Origin: Paracentrotus lividus | Lineage: Eukaryota; Echinodermata; Echinoidea; Camarodonta; Echinidae | Direction: 5' to 3' | DNA: 64,000 bases | Assembly: GCA_940671915.1 (NCBI GenBank) | Contig: CALNVZ010003429.1 | Coordinates: 27,208,588-27,272,587, forward strand | In this document: positions 58,590-64,000 of the stretch, in pieces | How positions within the stretch are numbered: the stretch's first letter is position 1 | How the letters are laid out: each line of letters starts with the position of its first letter | The notes under the pieces: generated by a model | What the model was told of the DNA's origin: nothing | Database searches by the model: none | What the model saw: only the letters and a program-made list of their open reading frames with translations | Made by a program: the position numbers and the translations under genes

Positions 58590-60410
58590 ATACTAGAAAA
58601 CACAGAGACACAAAAATGAGTGATAAATAATGGAATCTGACAACATGAATATACATGAATAGATTCTTGGGTATTTATTACATAAAAAAATGTTCATCAC
58701 ATGCAAACCACCAAAAGGCATTGTCACATTTTAAATGACTTACAGTCACTTTGTTATCATTAAATATCGATTACACATACATGTATTTGGTAATAAGCAA
58801 GAAATCACCTTCTTCACAGTACACAGATATATTATACAAAAAATTATTGTTCAGTAAAAATATACAAAATGGAGTACTCTTCAATCGTTTTAAAAATATG
58901 TCTTCTAATTAATGAAAGCAAGTTTGGAAGGCTACACGTACGTAATTACACAATCATGATTCTATACCACAGTAACACCGTCATGAAGAGGTTCTAAACA
59001 AAATTGTCTTATTCAAATTTTTGAAAAGACGATGTAGTATTCAGCCATAGTGATCACATACAAATGTAATTATCTTTAAGTCTATTCTATGCGCTGTGAA
59101 AAGATAATAATCTACAATGTGTTAAAAACCATACAGTCTACTCCTTCTGTAATGTACAACATTTTGTTATAAGAGGCAACTCTTCCATTCCTGTATTATC
59201 AAACCATTGTTTTTGAAATATGACTCTTGCAATTTTCATAGCTTGGATAAAGACAGATGTACATATTGTAAATTATGTATCTTTAGTAATAAAATAAAAT
59301 ACAAGAAAGTTCTGTCCGAGTTGTTTTGTTTTTTTCACTATTTACATGGAGAGAGTTGTTGGAAAAATAATTAGGAGGGGAAGACACTGAATTCTTTGGA
59401 GGACAAATTCATCCCAACATCAAAGTATTTTCTACGAAAAACCCTGAAATCTTGGCGGTACGGTTTTTGTTTTGATTTGAAATATACTTGTATTTAGAAA
59501 ATTATTATTATAAATTCGATTTGGGGATAAAATTTGTCCTTTCAAAATTGATTGAAACTGATTCTGGTTCATTTATCATTCTTTAACAGGCAATAAAATT
59601 CCTCGTAATAAATTTCTTCATCTTTCTTTACTTATTATATACTGTAGCAAGTGCAAGTGCATGTACATGTAGATCAAAATCGTGTGGCAGTTATCAAGGA
59701 TTTTTATAAAACAGATTGGCCCAATATTCTAAACCGAAGACTGAGTTTGTATGAGTTGAAGTTTGAGCGGTGCTATTATGCGATCCTTTTGTCTGATGTA
59801 CAATGTATGAGACAAAAGGAGATTTGGTGAGAAGTCGAGTTGAATTCCATTATTACCAGAACTTAACATTCTATTGTCTACTAAATATCGGTAATTCAGT
59901 TTGAGAGAGCAAGGCATGTGAAATAGAAACATATTCACTTTTGACGATGAGAAATGATTTTCAATTTCATTGTCAAACACGCGAAACGAGAAAAATTTAA
60001 CACATACATGTATATGTAACTTCCTTGTAACAGTTTCTAAGAGAATATTCATACAATGTAAAAACAATAATGCAAGCTAGTGCTGCACACACACACACAT
60101 TGTGTATTAACAAGACAATAATTATTTCCAAGATGCTATAGCAGAAATTGTAAAAACAATATGTACAAAAATATAGCAACTTCTTCATCAACGGAAACTA
60201 CATGTACCTCATCAAAATTTTGGTCCAAAAACATTCACACAAGATTTTTACAAAAAATGTAATTTAAAATACAATTTACATTTCATTTTTCATAAATATT
60301 CGTTTTGCAACATGTCGAGTTATACACCATTTTAAAAATAGCAAAGTTATAGATCAACTGAGTACCAATGTGATTTTTAGTAAAACATATAGCCCACTCT
60401 CTTTAGAGCA
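58590..60410. other. Intergenic AT-rich sequence downstream of TAF2
   Basis: No gene recognised. Contains ACATGTA words and short A/T runs. The AATAAAATAAAA near 59290 is the best polyadenylation-like motif on the + strand. Confidence 0.4.
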
Positions 60411-60416
60411 AGACCC

Positions 60417-60631
60417 GGGGGGTGTTTCACAAAGAGTTAAGTAGACTTAAAGTCGCACTTAAATTCTACGCGCATCTTGTTTTATAACGCGCAATTTAAT
60501 TGATAGATTTCACAATGGCGCGCATCCCTTGAGCTTGGTCAATCCAATGAGGTGATGCGTAATATAACGCACGAAACTAACGATTTAAGTGCGATTTTTA
60601 AGTCTACTTAACTCTTTGTGAAACACCCCCC
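60417..60631. mobile_element. Palindromic MITE (GGGGGGTGTTTCAC ends)
   Basis: Left GGGGGGTGTTTCACAAAGAG, right the reverse complement, with TTAAGTCTACTTAA-type inner palindromes. 215 nt. It interrupts a ~115-nt tandem unit (GGTACAAGATTTTGTTAT at about 60634 and 60748). Confidence 0.8.
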
Positions 60632-60862
60632 TGGTACAAGATTTTGTTATGAGTTGCTTCCCCCAGTCCGTACTTCAAAAGAGTACATGAAATGAGTCGT
60701 ATGATTTGTAATAAAAATACAGTCCTTTCCCATAAGAGTGAGCCCGGTACAAGATTTTGTTATAATAAGTTACTCCTTCCAGTCCCGACTTCAAAATGCA
60801 CGTGTCTAAATGTCTACATGTTTGTATTCCTACATGTATATATAACAAGATTTTATAATATA

Positions 60863-61649
60863 CAGTGCGTCCCAGAAAGAATGAAACCGAGATTGATCGA
60901 TGTTTTATCATAACTTTATCTTAATTAAAATTCATAAATGACCCATCAAGTTAAAGCTTAGAGTCTCCTCTTTTATTTGACAAAATCTATATGACCCATA
61001 CATGTATGTCACGCATGAGAGAGGAGGAATAATTTGAAAAAAGGATTCCAAAAAGTCGTTTGGCGGGCGGTATCTAAAGTTTTCTTTAAAATCTACATAT
61101 TTAAAAACTCCATTTCCTGCCCATTCATATGACACCACAACCAATGAAAATGCTGCAGAAGTTATTTTCATTTGAAATTGTGCCTGCATTTCATTCAAGA
61201 CTATAATTTTCAGCTAGCTTAATTAACATTGACTTACCAGTTCTTTTCATTGGCAATCATCCATGCATGAATTCTTTTGTTACCTCTGTCGTGCTAGGAC
61301 GGGCAACAGTCAAACAACTTTGTTGAATGAAATTATTGAAATGCAAGCATTATTTCAAATGATCATAACTTTCATATTTCTAAAGCATCTTTATTGGTTG
61401 TGGTGTCATATGAAAGGGCAAGAAATTTTAAAGAGAATTCCATATACCGCCCGCCAAACGACTTTTTGGTTTCATCTTTTCAATTTGTTCTTACTCGCTC
61501 ATGCTTGGTTTATAGGTCATATAAATTTTATTAAATGAAAGAGGAGACTCTAAGCTTTAACTTGATTGGTCGTTTATGATTTTTCATTGGGATAAAGTTA
61601 TGATAAAACATTGATCAATCTCGGTTTCGTTTTTTTCTGGGACACGCTG
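60863..61649. mobile_element. TA-flanked element with long inverted arms
   Basis: Starts CAGTGCGTCCCAGAAAGAAT and ends with AATCTCGGTTTCG...GGGACACGCTG, flanked by TA. Arms of at least 230 nt each (60863-61095 and about 61440-61649), containing the mirrored CAAACGACTTTTTGG. No transposase. Same architecture as the foldback element at 69-909. Confidence 0.87.
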
Positions 61650-61827
61650 TATGTACATGTAAATGTAGCAAAGGTCAATAACTGACTTTGTCCCAAACAC
61701 CTTGTCATAACAGGAATGGACTGTAATAAAATATTCAGTAATTAGTAACTGAGTAATTAACAATTTAAGCAATACATCAGCAGAAATTCTTGCTGATGAT
61801 CAATGTAATCAGTTTGTTATTAAGTTT

Positions 61828-61852
61828 NNNNNNNNNNNNNNNNNNNNNNNNN
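61828..61852. other. Assembly gap (25 N)
   Basis: A run of 25 N. Confidence 0.99.
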
Positions 61853-63740
61853 ATTTGTATACATTAAATGGTTGACATCCCTTGAATGTTATTTGGCACA
61901 ATGTTTTTCCATTGTCATAGATCAAATAGTTCCTCTTGGCTAAAAGTGAAGTCATACATGTACATTGTCTGTACATGTATGTATACTTAAATATGTATTT
62001 AATTACAAAATGATTCATAATGGACTTCAGTGAGTACATATCAATCTTATGGTCCTTAAATATGGCTTAAATTGATAAGTACATGTTAGTTTTCAGAAGT
62101 TTAAAGTCATTACTACATGATTCATATTGGCATCCTAGTTATTCAACTAAAACATTCATTAAGTACATAGTCTATCAAATGTAATCTACTTCATACTTCA
62201 TCAATCAAAAACCCAGTTGCACTCTTGACGGCTTCCTATTTCCTTATACAATAATGTCCAAACAATGTAGATCATTATTTATTATTAGAAAAACACTTTT
62301 TCTTCTAGTGTATAATCAGTACATGTAACAAATGTAAATTGTACATTATGTTACACATTACCTAATTAAGTTTGCAGATTCTACAATTGCGAGCTGATTA
62401 TGCTATAGCAAAAATTGATCGTACTATAGGAAGTCGAATACTATTGATATTTATCGCCTGAAATTTTAAGGGGTCTAAAGGTCAATTGTCGCAGCATCAA
62501 CCTTCCGTGGATAGAATGCGTGCGTAAGGCGCGCAATTTATTTATAAGACGACGGATTGATTTAGCTGAAGTCCACCTTGGCGTTTATTGTGGCTAGTCA
62601 AATTTCACCTCCTTAGCGGGAGTGCTGAGGTGCATCTGGATTTCTTAATGTGTCTCGTCACACATATGTTTGGGTTACGCCCGAAGAGATAAAAATAATA
62701 AAAATCGACTTTAAATTTTGTCTTAATGAAGAGATAATCTGCTTTGTTTTGACGTACTCCCGGTAATTAAAGAACAAATAAATGGTAATTTGCTACGATT
62801 AGGCCAGTGCGTATATTAAGTTTTAGTGCCTATTTTAATATATTACCACGCGCCGCGCAATTAGCTGCCTGGTCGGCTATTTTTTATCAGTTATTACTCA
62901 CGGAAGATGACTGAAAACTAACATCGTATTCATTACAACACACACATGCTGATTAATCGTGATGTCAGCTCCACATTTTGCCAGAAAACATTGTTAAAGA
63001 ATATAAAGTAGTGCGCAGCTTATATAGAAGCTAGCCCGTTGATCATCAACTTATCTACCTTCTGATTTTGGAAGCCGGAAGCGGAGTTTGTTATCGACGA
63101 ATATTAAGAGAATGCATGTTGGGCGGGATTTATCTAACACGTATGCTCTAATATCAGGTCGCGTTTAATAGATTTATAGTGATACGAATTATCAATGTAT
63201 AGATACAATTTACCTATGGCCAAAATTGCTTTGGCATACATGTAGCATTGGTGACTTCTTAAATTTGACTAACAACTGAGAGGCTTGCAAAGGCTTTCAA
63301 CATACAAAGTATAGAAACTAAACTTTTGCAATTCAATGCCTAAACAATTGCGGAATTATAGGCAAGCTGAATGAGCATAGCAATAAGTTGTGGAAGGAGA
63401 TATCCATAAAAATAGACGGATGTCATATCAAGAATTTAAATGCTATATATAAACAAGAGGTGATAAAAAATATAGAGGCTCTTGAATCATGATTGGCAGA
63501 ACGAATTTTTAAATGGGAGGAGGGTTTTTATATCCAATAATCAATGTCGCCCATCTCCATTTTCCTGCAGCAAAAAACGCACCTAAATGTGTACAAGATG
63601 TATCTGTAACGGAGTGTATGTATTTTTGCCTTTCTTGTTAAATCTAGCTTGATTAAAGTCTGTGTGTAATATGAGAATCGATATATAACAAAACCTTCAT
63701 GCCAAAAAATTGCTTTCATTTTCTCAGCTTTAAGCAATCT
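61853..63740. other. Intergenic AT-rich sequence
   Basis: No gene or element recognised. Confidence 0.35.
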
Positions 63741-63954
63741 AGTAGATAGGTGTTGGTCACTGTAGTCACAGTTCGCACTCCTGTTAGAGAGGCGTCTGCG
63801 TCAAACTCGCAGATCCGTGGGGAATGGGCGTTTATTACGCAAGAAGGCTCCATTGTGAATTCGATACACAATCGACAGTGGCTTACCATAGTGGTCGGAC
63901 ATATGGGGAGTTAATAACTTTCGGATACAGCACAAACATAACGAGTTGACGGCA

Positions 63955-63970
63955 ATGGATTCAGGTGCAG
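63955..63970 (+). CDS. Possible first coding exon of a neighbouring gene
   Basis: ATGGATTCAGGTGCAG followed by GTAAAT would encode Met-Asp-Ser-Gly-Ala before a donor. It lies in a less AT-rich stretch (63760-64000) resembling a 5' leader. There is too little sequence to identify a gene, and chance is possible. Confidence 0.25.
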
Positions 63971-64000
63971 GTAAATAAGGGTCAATAGCTTCGGAGATTC

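Overview
The window is animal nuclear DNA: AT-rich and intron-rich, full of microsatellites and DNA transposons, with two 25-N assembly gaps (12043-12067 and 61828-61852). The mix of a TAF2 gene at clear but moderate similarity to vertebrates, BEL/Pao and CR1 retroelements, tRNA-Asp-headed SINEs and many TA-flanked inverted-repeat elements suggests a marine invertebrate deuterostome, most likely an echinoderm such as a sea urchin. The species is an inference.

The one protein-coding gene I can reconstruct is TAF2, the TFIID subunit with a dead M1-aminopeptidase fold. It lies on the + strand from 10268 to 56219. Twenty-eight coding exons join in one consistent reading frame to give 1219 codons, about the length of vertebrate TAF2. 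Two introns only fit the protein as AT-AC introns. Intron 1 (16.9 kb, ATAAGT...CTAC) looks like the rare U2-type AT-AC class. Intron 3 (ATATCCTTT...GAAC with CCTTGAC upstream) is a textbook U12-type intron.

The most unusual pattern is that many TAF2 exons have decayed partial tandem copies (here called echoes) in the adjoining intron: exons 11, 12, 13, 16, 23, 25 and 28, some in two extra copies and several bordered by TCA/GAT microsatellites. One exon-11 echo still has an intact frame and plausible splice sites. Exons 9-11 (633 nt, in frame) are closely flanked by an (ATC)n tract upstream and a (GAT)n tract downstream. These are complementary in the transcript and could pair.

Layout: 1-10.2 kb is upstream intergenic DNA with a foldback element (69-909), an IR/DR Tc1-like remnant (4887-6758) carrying a second transposon (5721-6665), a GC-rich MITE and simple repeats. 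10.3-27.2 kb is intron 1, with GC-rich repeats flanking a gap-bounded 13.5-kb block that ends in a strongly TG-skewed 2-kb stretch. 27.2-32.3 kb holds exons 2-3, a 5'-truncated CR1 with a nested MITE, and a TA-flanked element. 35.4-40.8 kb in intron 8 is a broken antisense BEL/Pao element inserted into a TCA microsatellite. 41.2-56.2 kb is exon-dense TAF2 with the echoes. 56.2-64 kb is downstream DNA with a tandem-repeat element, a SINE, MITEs, a second foldback element and, at the far right edge, a possible first exon of a neighbouring gene.
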